Translations under genes and position numbers: made by a program
Notes under the pieces: model-generated
The model's database searches: none
What the model saw: only the letters and a program-made list of their open reading frames with translations
Told to the model about the DNA's origin: nothing
Assembly: GCF_035942955.1 (NCBI RefSeq)
Contig: NZ_DASZCQ010000228.1
Span: 1-64,000 of the forward strand
DNA: 64,000 bases
DNA from: DASYTH01 sp035942955
GTDB lineage: Bacteria > Actinomycetota > Actinomycetes > Mycobacteriales > Pseudonocardiaceae
Direction of reading: 5' to 3'
Part shown: piece after piece, positions 8,193 to 16,422 of the stretch
Layout: each line of letters starts with the position of its first letter
How positions within the stretch are numbered: position 1 is the first letter of the stretch

Positions 8193-9409
8193 TGCCGGTT
8201 CCGTGGTCGTTGCCCGAGAATCTCGCCCGCATCCGCAAGGCGCGAGATCTCTCCCAGGAGCAGCTGGCGGCGGCCGCCGGGGTCGCGGTGGACACCGTCG
8301 CCCGCATCGAGCGCGGCGAGCGGCAGACCACCCGGCCGTCGACGGTGAACAAGCTGGCCGCCGCGCTCGGCGTCAGCCCCGCCATGCTGCTCGGGATCCT
8401 GCCCCCGGTGCGCGGGCCGGACGGGGTCGGCGTCGTCGAGTTGCGCCAGGCCATCACGGCGACCGAGGAGATCCCCGGGCTGGCCGACTTCACCGAGACC
8501 GCCGAGGTGCTGCCGCTCGAGGTGCTCGCCGGCACCGCGCACCGGGCCTGGCGGGCCTACGTGGACGGCCGGCACGGCGAGCTGCTGCACGCGCTGCCGA
8601 CGCTGCTCGTCGACGCGCGCCGGCTGGCCCACGCCAGCTCGGACGACGCCAAGGCCGCCGCCCACCGGGTGCTGTCCACCGCGTACCGGCTCGGCGCCGG
8701 CATCGCCGGCCGGTTCGGGCTCGACGACCTGGCCTGGACCTCCGCCGAGCGGGCTCTGCACACCGCGCGCCTGTCCGACGCCCCCGACCTCGAGACCGCG
8801 GTGTCGCTGCGTTACCTGGTGTGGACGCTCGTCCGGCAGGGCCGGCCGGACGAGGCCGAGCGGGTCGCCGTCCGGGCCGCCGAGCGGATCGAGCCGCGGA
8901 TGCTCGACAAGGACCCGGACCGGGCAGGCGTGTTCGGCAACCTGCTGTTCAACGCCGCCTCGGCCGCGCTGCGCGCCGGACGCGGGGAGCGGGCGAACGA
9001 CCTGCTCGCCGTCGCGCACGCCGCCGCGGTGCGGGCCGGCCGCGACCGCGCCAGCGAGGCGGCGATCTTCGGCCCGCGGGTGGCCGCGCTGCAGGTGGTG
9101 GATCAGACCGTCCGGCTGGGCGATCCGGAGACCGCGCTGCGCCTCGCCGAGCGCCTCCCCGGGAGCACCGGCGACGTGCCCGCGTTCTGGGAGGCCGGCC
9201 ACCGGCTCATGCTCGCCTCGGCCGCCGCCGAGCTGCGCAACGACCGCCTCGCGCTGGGCTACCTCGCGCAGGCCCGCGACCTGGCCCCCGACTGGGTCCA
9301 GTACCAGCCCCTCGGCGCGTCGACCATGCGCACCCTCGTCGACCGCGCCGCCCGCCGCCGCGGCGAGGATTTCGCCGCGCTGGCCGCGCACTACGGCGTG
9401 ATCAGCTAG
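8192..9409 (+). CDS. XRE-family regulator with TPR-like sensor region
   Basis: A 405-aa protein; the ATG at 8192 overlaps the Nudix stop and is preferred over an upstream GTG at 8165. Residues about 8-65 form an XRE helix-turn-helix (ARIRKARDLSQEQLAAAAGV with VARIERGE). The remaining 300 residues are Ala/Leu/Arg-rich helical pairs resembling tetratricopeptide repeats, as in peptide- or metabolite-sensing regulators. Coupled to the Nudix gene, it probably regulates this locus, perhaps including the divergent small gene at 7466. Confidence 0.8.
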   Translation: MPVPWSLPENLARIRKARDLSQEQLAAAAGVAVDTVARIERGERQTTRPSTVNKLAAALGVSPAMLLGILPPVRGPDGVGVVELRQAITATEEIPGLADFTETAEVLPLEVLAGTAHRAWRAYVDGRHGELLHALPTLLVDARRLAHASSDDAKAAAHRVLSTAYRLGAGIAGRFGLDDLAWTSAERALHTARLSDAPDLETAVSLRYLVWTLVRQGRPDEAERVAVRAAERIEPRMLDKDPDRAGVFGNLLFNAASAALRAGRGERANDLLAVAHAAAVRAGRDRASEAAIFGPRVAALQVVDQTVRLGDPETALRLAERLPGSTGDVPAFWEAGHRLMLASAAAELRNDRLALGYLAQARDLAPDWVQYQPLGASTMRTLVDRAARRRGEDFAALAAHYGVIS

Positions 9410-9430
9410 CGGCATCCCGCGCGGCCGCCG

Positions 9431-10192
9431 CTATTGGCTGAGCCGCTGGATTTCCGCGTAGCCGGGCGGGTTCAGCGGGATCGGCTCGCCGTCGCGGATG
9501 GCAAGCGCGGCGCCGACCGCGGCGTGCAGACCGGTGCGGTACAGCAGCGAGCCGGTGGAGATCCGCCGCACGCCCAGCTCGGCCAGGCGCCGCACGGTGT
9601 GCCGGTGTGGCAGGTACAGGATGTTGAGCGGCACGGCAATCGTGCCGAGCAGCTCGCGGATCCGGTCCTCGTCGGCAAGGCCGGGCACGAAAATCCCGTC
9701 GGCGCCGGCGGCGGTGTACCGGTCGGCACGCTCGGCCGTGGAGTCGTCGACGCCGAGCCAGTAGGTGTCGATGCGGGCGTTGACGAACAGGTCCGGGGTG
9801 GCCCGCTTGACGGCCTCGATCAGCTCGACCTGGCGGGCCGGGTCGGCGAGTGTCCCATGTGGACGACCATCCTCCAGGTTGACGCCGGCCGCACCGAGGC
9901 TCGCCAGCTCCGTGGCGAGGTCGGCCACCTCCGCGGGGTCGGCGCCGAAGCCGGCCTCGATGTCCACGGTGAACGGGCAGGGCAACCGGTGCAGCAGCCG
10001 GGCGAGCGCCACGGTCTCGGAGCGGGCCAGGCCGTGCCCATCGGGCAGGCCGTGGGCCGCGGCCACGCCGAGGCTGGTGGTGCCGATCGCGGCGAACCCC
10101 GCCTCGGCCAGCGCCGCGGCCGAGGCGTAGTCCCAGGCGTTGGGCAGCAGCAGCGGTTCGCCGGTCCTGTGCAGCTCCCGGAACGTGGTCAT
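9431..10192 (-). CDS. Isocitrate lyase/PEP mutase-family protein
   Basis: A 253-aa TIM barrel of the ICL/PEP mutase superfamily. Visible hallmarks are LLLPNAWDYASA at the N-terminus, the metal-site motif TVDIEAGFG, GVNLEDG, and FVNARIDTYW. The KKCGH loop of true isocitrate lyase is absent, so the activity is likelier C-C or P-C bond chemistry on a small oxo-acid; substrate unknown. Its ATG overlaps the stop of the short P450-like gene by 4 bp (ATGA), so the two are co-translated. A second paralogue lies at 11513-12337. Confidence 0.8.
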   Translation of the reverse strand: MTTFRELHRTGEPLLLPNAWDYASAAALAEAGFAAIGTTSLGVAAAHGLPDGHGLARSETVALARLLHRLPCPFTVDIEAGFGADPAEVADLATELASLGAAGVNLEDGRPHGTLADPARQVELIEAVKRATPDLFVNARIDTYWLGVDDSTAERADRYTAAGADGIFVPGLADEDRIRELLGTIAVPLNILYLPHRHTVRRLAELGVRRISTGSLLYRTGLHAAVGAALAIRDGEPIPLNPPGYAEIQRLSQ

Positions 10193-10848
10193 CGCCCCGC
10201 CTCGAGCATTCCCCGGGCAATGGCGATCGCATGCTCGCGGCCGGGGCAGGCGTGCGGGCCCGCGCCGAACGGCAGCCCGGTCAGGTCCAGCTCGATCGGC
10301 TCGCCGGCGCGCACCCGCCGGGTGATCCGGACCGGCGGATCGTCGGCCAGGGTGCGCGCCACGATCGCCCCGGCGTCGCCGGTTTCCCCGCGCCGCAAGG
10401 CATTGCGGACGAGCGCGGCGGTGGCGTCGCAGGCCTGGACGAGCAGCCCGATCCGCGCGGCCGTGGCCTCGTCCCACGTTCCGCCGCAGGCCTCGACCAG
10501 GCGGGCGACCGCATCGTCCGCTTCCGCCGTGATCTCCAGGTGCGGGTGGTACGAGCGGGCGACGGTGGCGACGCCGCCGGCCGACCCGGCCAGGCCGAGC
10601 GCACCGGCCAGCACCTCGACCGGAGCCGCGGTGCCGCGGGCGCGCTCGCGCAGCTCGGCGGTGTCCACTGTGGCCAGCAGCGCGATGGCCGTTGCGCGCC
10701 GGCGGTGATGTGCGTCACCGGTGCTGAACCGGGCGACGCCGGCGCGCAGCCAGGCGATCCCGCGCCGCGCCGGCGGCACGGTGGGCACGGCGACGTCGGG
10801 ATCTTCCAGCGTGGTGCGCACCTCGACGGTTCCGGTGATCGTGGGCAT
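10189..10848 (-). CDS. Half-length cytochrome P450-like protein
   Basis: The start is taken at the ATG at 10848 (219 aa). The C-terminus carries a full heme-ligand loop, LPFGAGPHACPG, matching FGxGxHxCxG, with the Cys thiolate and following helix. Only the C-terminal part of a normal about 400-aa P450 is present, and no clear I-helix oxygen-binding motif or ExxR is seen, so it is not a standard monooxygenase. It is an actinobacterial truncated P450 family member or a decayed gene; the intact frame, good codon use and tight ATGA coupling to the PEP-mutase-like gene argue for function. Confidence 0.65.
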   Translation of the reverse strand: MPTITGTVEVRTTLEDPDVAVPTVPPARRGIAWLRAGVARFSTGDAHHRRRATAIALLATVDTAELRERARGTAAPVEVLAGALGLAGSAGGVATVARSYHPHLEITAEADDAVARLVEACGGTWDEATAARIGLLVQACDATAALVRNALRRGETGDAGAIVARTLADDPPVRITRRVRAGEPIELDLTGLPFGAGPHACPGREHAIAIARGMLEAGR

Positions 10849-10918
10849 GCACGCCACGGTAGGGCCCGGACGTGTCGGCGCGGACCGACCCGACGTCGTG
10901 CCTGGGTACGGTGGTCTC

Positions 10919-11455
10919 ATGGAACCCTTGACCACCGAACGGTTGCTGGTGCGGCCCTGGGAGGTCGACGATGCCAAGGCCGCGCTGGCGATCTACGGGG
11001 CCGCGGAGGTCACCCGCTGGCTCACCCCGGTCATGGGGCAGGTCGACGACGTCACGGCCATGCGCACGTTGCTGGAGACCTGGATCGCCGAGCAACCCGA
11101 GCAACTCCCGCCGCGGGGCCGGTGGGCCGTGCAGCTGCGCGACACCGGCGAGGTGATCGGCGGCCTTGCGATCCGGTTGCTGCCGCCGTACGAGGAGGAT
11201 CTCGAGCTGAGCTGGCAGCTGCGCCCGGACGCCTGGGGCCACGGCTATGCGGCCGAGGCGGCCACGGCGCTCGCGCGCTGGGCGTTCACGCAGGACATCG
11301 ACGAGCTGTTCGCCGTCGCCCGGCCGACGAACACGCGGGCGATCGCCACCGCGGAGCGGATCGGGATGGTCTGGGTCGGCGAGACCACCAAGTACTACGA
11401 CCTACGGTTGCAGGTGTTCCGGCTCCGCCCGACGGACATGTCCGGACAGAGTTGA
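10919..11455 (+). CDS. GNAT-family N-acetyltransferase (RimJ/RimL-like)
   Basis: A 178-aa acetyltransferase starting at the ATG at 10919 (MEPLTTERLLVRPWEVDD), the typical RimJ/RimL N-terminus. The acetyl-CoA motif A appears as WQLRPDAWGHGYAAEAATAL and the ARPTNTRAIATAERIGM helix follows. Substrates may be protein N-termini, amines or antibiotics and cannot be assigned. It is divergent from the P450-like gene, sharing about 70 bp of upstream DNA. Confidence 0.85.
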   Translation: MEPLTTERLLVRPWEVDDAKAALAIYGAAEVTRWLTPVMGQVDDVTAMRTLLETWIAEQPEQLPPRGRWAVQLRDTGEVIGGLAIRLLPPYEEDLELSWQLRPDAWGHGYAAEAATALARWAFTQDIDELFAVARPTNTRAIATAERIGMVWVGETTKYYDLRLQVFRLRPTDMSGQS

Positions 11456-11512
11456 CGGCGTGGGGCGCGAAATCGGGTTTGCGTGTCGGTGTCTGCTGAT
11501 TGACTTGTCGGC

Positions 11513-12337
11513 ATGACGCAACGGGACAAAGCTGAGCTGTTCGGCGGTCTGCACCGTTCCGGAAGGGTGCTGATCCTGCCCAATGCCTGGGACGTGGCCA
11601 GCGCGCGCATCGTCGAGGAGGCCGGCGCCGCCGCCGTCGCCACCACCAGCGCCGGGGTCGCGTGGAGCCTCGGCGCCCCGGACGGCGGCAAGCTCGGGCG
11701 GGACGCGGCCGTGGCGGCCATCACCCGGATCGCCGACGCGGTCCGGGTCCCGGTCACCGCCGACATCGAGGGCGGCTACGCCGTCGAACCCGACGAGGTC
11801 GCCGAGAGCATCCGGCTCGTCTGGGCGGCCGGCGCCGTCGGCGTCAACCTCGAGGACGGCGCGCACGACTCCGGCCCCGCGCCGCTGCTGCCGGCCGCCG
11901 CGCACGCCGAGCGCGTCGCCGCCGCCAAGCAGGCCGCCCCGCACCTGTTCGTCAACGCCCGCATCGACACCTACCTGCGGGGCGTCGGCGACCCCGCCGA
12001 CCGCCTCGCCGACGTGCTCGCCAGGGCCGCCGCCTACCTCGCCGCCGGCGCCGACGGGATCTTCGTGCCCGGCGTCCGCGACGAGAGCACCATCGCCACC
12101 CTGGTCAGGGAGATCGACGCCCCGCTCAACGTCCTGGCCGGCGCCGGCTCCCTGCCCGTCCCGACACTGGCCGACCTCGGGGTCGCCCGGGTCAGCGTGG
12201 GCGGCTCGCTCACCGAGGTCGCCTACGCCGCCGCCCGCCGCTGCGCCGAGGAGCTCCTCACCTCCGGCACCTACCGGCTGATGGACGGCGCCATGACCTA
12301 CCCCGAGCTCAACGCGCTCGTCGGGCCCCGACCATGA
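11513..12337 (+). CDS. Isocitrate lyase/PEP mutase-family protein (second paralogue)
   Basis: A 274-aa TIM barrel with the same hallmarks as the protein at 9431-10192: LILPNAWDVASA, TADIEGGYAV, GVNLEDG and FVNARIDTYL. It also lacks the KKCGH loop. Its sequence differs enough that the copies are old paralogues, not a recent duplication. The stop overlaps the ATG of ogt (ATGA), coupling it to a DNA-repair gene, which is an odd partner for a metabolic enzyme. Confidence 0.8.
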   Translation: MTQRDKAELFGGLHRSGRVLILPNAWDVASARIVEEAGAAAVATTSAGVAWSLGAPDGGKLGRDAAVAAITRIADAVRVPVTADIEGGYAVEPDEVAESIRLVWAAGAVGVNLEDGAHDSGPAPLLPAAAHAERVAAAKQAAPHLFVNARIDTYLRGVGDPADRLADVLARAAAYLAAGADGIFVPGVRDESTIATLVREIDAPLNVLAGAGSLPVPTLADLGVARVSVGGSLTEVAYAAARRCAEELLTSGTYRLMDGAMTYPELNALVGPRP

Positions 12338-12861
12338 CCGACACCATCGCGTTCGGCAGCCTCCCGACCGAGGTCGGTGACGTCCTCGTCGGCGTGACCG
12401 AGCTCGGCGTCGCCGCCACCGGCTTCGGGGACTCCCCCGAGATCCGCTTCCGCATCGCCCGCCGGCTCGGCCTCCCCGCCGTCCGGGACCCCGCCCGCAC
12501 CACCCCGGTGATCGCCGAGCTGGCCGGCTACTTCGCCGGCACCCTCCGTCAGTTCACTGTGGACATCGACTGGCGCTCGCTCTCCGCCACCCGCCGGCAG
12601 GTCCTGCACACCCTGCACTCCCAGGTCCCCTACGGCGAGGTCGTCACCTACGGCGGCCTCGCCCGCCTCACCCCCACACCCACCCCGATCCCCGCCCGCA
12701 CCATCGGCACCATCATGGCCACCAACCCCATCCCGATCATCGTCCCGTGCCACCGCGTCGTCGCCGGCGACGGCCTCGGCGGCTTCAGTGCCGGCGACGG
12801 CGTGGAGTCCAAACGCCACCTGCTCACCCTCGAAGGCCACCTCCCACCCACCCTCTTCTGA
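12334..12861 (+). CDS. ogt: Methylated-DNA--protein-cysteine methyltransferase
   Basis: A 175-aa suicide enzyme that moves O6-alkyl groups from guanine to its own cysteine. The active-site motif IIVPCHRVV (PCHR) is present near residue 138, preceded by the helix-turn-helix (QVPYGEVVTYGGLA) that presents the alkylated base. The length matches Ogt proteins. Its ATG overlaps the upstream PEP-mutase-like gene by 4 bp. Confidence 0.92.
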   Translation: MTDTIAFGSLPTEVGDVLVGVTELGVAATGFGDSPEIRFRIARRLGLPAVRDPARTTPVIAELAGYFAGTLRQFTVDIDWRSLSATRRQVLHTLHSQVPYGEVVTYGGLARLTPTPTPIPARTIGTIMATNPIPIIVPCHRVVAGDGLGGFSAGDGVESKRHLLTLEGHLPPTLF

Positions 12862-13045
12862 CCCCGGATATCGACCCCTCCCATGGCTGGAGTCAAGGTG
12901 GGCCCTGGATCGCGCACTCGAAGTCGAGCATCGCCTCGTATACATCGGACAGTCTAATTCGGACGAACGGCTCGTCCGCGCTGGACGATGTGGTTCGCGA
13001 GGCCGCCGGGAGACCGTTGGCGCCGAACGAGAAGTCGGTGGGCTG

Positions 13046-14002
13046 CTACTTCACCGCGCCCGCCGTGAGACCGGCCTGGATCTGCCGCTGGAAGATCACG
13101 TAGATGATGATCATCGGGATGATCGCCATGCTCAGCGCGGCGAACAGGCCCGGCCAGTCCGCCTCGTAGCCCGCGGTGACCGAGATGTCCGCGATGCCCT
13201 GGGTGAGCACCCACTTGTCCCGGGCGGTGGACAGCAGCACCAGCGGCAGCAGGTACTGGTTCCACTGCCCGAGCACGTTGAAGATCGTGATGCTGATCAG
13301 CCCCGGCTTGGCCATCGGCACCATGATCTGGAAGAAGGTGCGGGTGTGCGAGGCGCCGTCGATCATCGCGGCCTCGGCGACCGAGGTCGGCAGCGTCCGG
13401 AAGAACGCCGCCATGAAGAACACGGTGAACGGCAGCGAGTACGCGATGTAGACCAGGATCAGGCCGCCGTGGCTGTTGAGCCCGAACGTGGTTTCGAGGA
13501 ACGAGCCGATCAGCGGCGCCTGCCCGAGGAACTCCCCCACCCGCAGCACAACGAGGAACAGCGGAACCAGCGCGAGGTAGATCGGGAAGACCAGCCCGGC
13601 GACGAACAGGAAGTAGATCATCCGGTTGCCCCGGAACGGGTACCGGGCCAGCACGTAGGCGGCCATGGAGCCGAACAGCATCGTGCCCGCGGTGCTGAAC
13701 GTCACCACGATGACGCTGTTGATCATGTACTGGCCGACGTGCGCCCTCTCCCACGCCCGGCCCCAGGCGTCGAGGCGCAGCTCGCTCGGCAACGACAGCG
13801 CGCTGCCGAACAGCTCGGTGTTGGTCTTGAACGCGCCGAGGAAGGTCCACAGGATCGGCAGGATCACGGTGATCGACCAGACCACCAGCGCCACGTGCGA
13901 CAGTCCGGTGAAGACATTGCGCTCGCGGCGGACGTACCGGCTGCGCGCGGGGGCGGGGCGGACCGGGGGCGGGGTCTTCGTCTGCGTGGTCGTCAGGGCC
14001 AT
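13046..14002 (-). CDS. ngcG: Carbohydrate ABC importer permease (NgcG-type)
   Basis: A 318-aa inner-membrane permease of the MalG type with six membrane helices and the EAA loop (VAEAAMIDGASHTRTFFQI). It is the third gene of a four-gene minus-strand unit (ROK regulator, binding protein, two permeases); its ATG follows the stop of the previous gene after one base. The match of the binding protein to NgcE implies GlcNAc/chitobiose uptake. As usual in actinobacteria, no ATPase gene is present; a shared MsiK-type ATPase elsewhere would energise it. Confidence 0.82.
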   Translation of the reverse strand: MALTTTQTKTPPPVRPAPARSRYVRRERNVFTGLSHVALVVWSITVILPILWTFLGAFKTNTELFGSALSLPSELRLDAWGRAWERAHVGQYMINSVIVVTFSTAGTMLFGSMAAYVLARYPFRGNRMIYFLFVAGLVFPIYLALVPLFLVVLRVGEFLGQAPLIGSFLETTFGLNSHGGLILVYIAYSLPFTVFFMAAFFRTLPTSVAEAAMIDGASHTRTFFQIMVPMAKPGLISITIFNVLGQWNQYLLPLVLLSTARDKWVLTQGIADISVTAGYEADWPGLFAALSMAIIPMIIIYVIFQRQIQAGLTAGAVK

Positions 14003-14003
14003 G

Positions 14004-14915
14004 TCAGTACTCGATCCGCTCGCGCCGGGTGACCCGCAGGGCCAGGATGGCGAACGTGAGGGTCAGGAAGAACAACGCCACTCCCATCGCCGAGGCGTAG
14101 CCGAACCGGGAGTTGCGGAACGCCTCCTGCCAGATCTCCAGCGGTAGCACCGTGGTCGCGCCGTCCGGACCGCCGAAGTCGACCGAGAGCAGCTGCACCA
14201 CGGCGAACGCGTCGAACGCGGCGATTCCCAGGTAGACCCAGGCGACCTGCAACGTGTCCCACAGCAACGGCAGCGTCACCGAGAAGAACATCCGGAACCG
14301 TCCGCACCCGTCCATCTCGGCCGACTCGTAGATCTCGGCCGGGATCGACGCCATCCCGGCCGAGAACAGCACCACGTAGAAGCCGACCGCCTGCCAGACC
14401 AGCACGCCGATGATCGACCACAGCGCCAGGTTGGGTTCCAGCAGCCAGCCGACCCGCCCCAGCCCGACCGACTCCAGCACGGCGTTCAGCGCGCCGAGGC
14501 CGTCCGGGCGGTAGATCGCCTGAAACAGCACGGCGACCAGGGCGACGGCCAGGACCTGGGGCAGGAAGAAGATCACCTTGTAGACCTTCGACCCGAAGAT
14601 CCCGGTCATCCCGCCGCCCCGGCTGCCGCCCGCCACGTTGAGCAGGTAGGCAAGGAACAACGCGATGGCCAGGGTGATCAACGGCAGGGCAAGCAGCAGC
14701 ACACCGTGGTGGCCGACGGCCTTCCAGAATCGGTCGCTTTGGAACAACCGCTCGAAGTTGTCGAAGCCGATGAACCTGTCCGGGCTGGCCGCGGTGCGCT
14801 TGCTGGTCATCGCCAGGTAGAACGCCTGCGCGAACGGCCAGATCACGTAGAGCCCGTACAGAAACACCGGCACCGCGAGGAAGCCGATGATGAACCGATA
14901 CCTGCCCTGCCGCAT
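14004..14915 (-). CDS. ngcF: Carbohydrate ABC importer permease (NgcF-type)
   Basis: A MalF-type permease of 303 aa with six membrane segments and an EAA loop (EIYESAEMDGCGRFRMFF). The ATG at 14915 is favoured over the GTG at 14921 because AGGGA lies at proper distance. The first codons overlap the end of the binding-protein gene. It forms the membrane channel with the product at 13046-14002. Confidence 0.82.
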   Translation of the reverse strand: MRQGRYRFIIGFLAVPVFLYGLYVIWPFAQAFYLAMTSKRTAASPDRFIGFDNFERLFQSDRFWKAVGHHGVLLLALPLITLAIALFLAYLLNVAGGSRGGGMTGIFGSKVYKVIFFLPQVLAVALVAVLFQAIYRPDGLGALNAVLESVGLGRVGWLLEPNLALWSIIGVLVWQAVGFYVVLFSAGMASIPAEIYESAEMDGCGRFRMFFSVTLPLLWDTLQVAWVYLGIAAFDAFAVVQLLSVDFGGPDGATTVLPLEIWQEAFRNSRFGYASAMGVALFFLTLTFAILALRVTRRERIEY

Positions 14916-14917
14916 GA

Positions 14918-16366
14918 TCACTTATCCCTGTGCTGCTTGGGGATGGCCGGGTCGTTCTTGGTCTGCTTCGCCTTGTTCTCCATGTTCTCGCAGAACTGGT
15001 CCGCGGTGATCCGGCCGAACATCAGCGCGTTGGTCTGCGTGCGCAGCTCCTTCTCCAGGTCCTTCCACCAGCTCTCGATGTTGCTGAACGTCACGAGGTT
15101 GTCGCCGGCCTTGGACACGGCGTCGGCGACGCTCTTGTTGCCCGGGGACAGCGACACGCCATCGGCGGCGCCCTTGACCACAGTAAGGTTTCCGGACTTC
15201 TCGTAGAAGACCTTCGCGCCCTCCTTGGACAGCATGATCCGCATGTACTCCAGCGCGCCGGCGGTGTTCTTGCCCTTGGCCGGGATGATGTAGCCCTCAC
15301 CGGCGACGGTCCGGATCGCCTCGTACGGCATCTTGTCGCTGGAGGTGACGCTGGGCGTCGGGGCCATGGCGTACTCGAAGGTGGCCGGGGTCTCCTTCTT
15401 CTGCTCGTTCTCCAGCCACGAGCCGGACGGGTACAGGCCGACCTTGCCCTGGTTCTGCAGGGTCTGCACCTCGGTGTGCTTGAGACCCTCGTGCGCCTTG
15501 TCGCCGTACGTCTGGATGATCTCGGCCCACGCCGCGGCGGACTTGCGCACCGGCTCGGCGGTCCACGCGCCGTCGTCGAGGTTGTCGAGGGCGACGATGA
15601 CCTCGTTGCCGCCGATCTTCGCGGCCGAGATCATGATCATCCAGTACTGGTAGTACGACGCGTTGGCGCCGGCGTAGGAGTACGGGATGATCCCGGCCGA
15701 CTTCATCTTCTCGGCAAGCGCCTTGAACTCGTCGAACGTCTTCGGCGGCGTCCAGCTGTTCTTGGCGAACAGGTTCTTGTCGTACCACAGGCCGTAGCCG
15801 ATGGACACGTAGTTGAGCACGTACGGCTTGCCGTTGACCAGACCCGGCTCGATGGTGCCCGGCAGCAGCGTGTCCTTGATCTTCTTGCTCGGGTCGTCAA
15901 TGGACGGCGCCTCGAGCAACGGGGTCAGGTCGAGCAGCTGACTGTCCTCGACGAGGGCGGTGTTGTCCATCAGGTTGGTGCCCGAGTTGGCGATGAAGTC
16001 CGGCGGGTCGCCGGCCGCGAACCGCGGCTGCAGCTGCTGCGAGATCTGCTGGGTGCCAACGTGCTTGATGGTCGCGTTGGGGAACTTCTTCTTGTACAGC
16101 GGCTCGTGGCCCTCGGTGGCGTAGGTCTCGCCGAGTCCGCCCGTAAAGATCACGACCTCGAGCGGCGCGTCCGCCTTCACCCCGAACGGGTTCTCCGCGT
16201 TGCCGGTGTTGGCGGGACCGGACGCGGGCGGGCTCTCACTCTCGCCACCGGTCGCGCAGGCGGAGAGCACCCCAGCGCCGGGCACGGCGAGGAACGCGGC
16301 CAGGCCAATCCCGCGCAGCATCCTGCGCCGGGAGAGGTCTGTGGTATCGCGGATGGATTCGGACAT
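14918..16366 (-). CDS. ngcE: Sugar-binding lipoprotein, N-acetylglucosamine/chitobiose type
   Basis: A 482-aa solute-binding protein. A twin-Arg-containing signal (LSRRRMLRGIG) leads to a lipobox, VLSACAT, so the mature lipoprotein is anchored outside the membrane by Cys. The body follows the NgcE pattern of Streptomyces GlcNAc/chitobiose transporters (PLEVVIFTGG, TQQISQQLQPRF, DDPSKKIKDTLLPGT, PPKTFDEF) as recalled, not searched. GGAGAAGAGAGAAGGAA precedes the ATG. It lies 56 bp after the ROK regulator gene in the same direction. Confidence 0.8.
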   Translation of the reverse strand: MSESIRDTTDLSRRRMLRGIGLAAFLAVPGAGVLSACATGGESESPPASGPANTGNAENPFGVKADAPLEVVIFTGGLGETYATEGHEPLYKKKFPNATIKHVGTQQISQQLQPRFAAGDPPDFIANSGTNLMDNTALVEDSQLLDLTPLLEAPSIDDPSKKIKDTLLPGTIEPGLVNGKPYVLNYVSIGYGLWYDKNLFAKNSWTPPKTFDEFKALAEKMKSAGIIPYSYAGANASYYQYWMIMISAAKIGGNEVIVALDNLDDGAWTAEPVRKSAAAWAEIIQTYGDKAHEGLKHTEVQTLQNQGKVGLYPSGSWLENEQKKETPATFEYAMAPTPSVTSSDKMPYEAIRTVAGEGYIIPAKGKNTAGALEYMRIMLSKEGAKVFYEKSGNLTVVKGAADGVSLSPGNKSVADAVSKAGDNLVTFSNIESWWKDLEKELRTQTNALMFGRITADQFCENMENKAKQTKNDPAIPKQHRDK

Positions 16367-16422
16367 TTCCTTCTCTCTTCTCCTTCGTTGGTACGCGAGG
16401 GAACGCTAGCTGGGGCAGGGAG

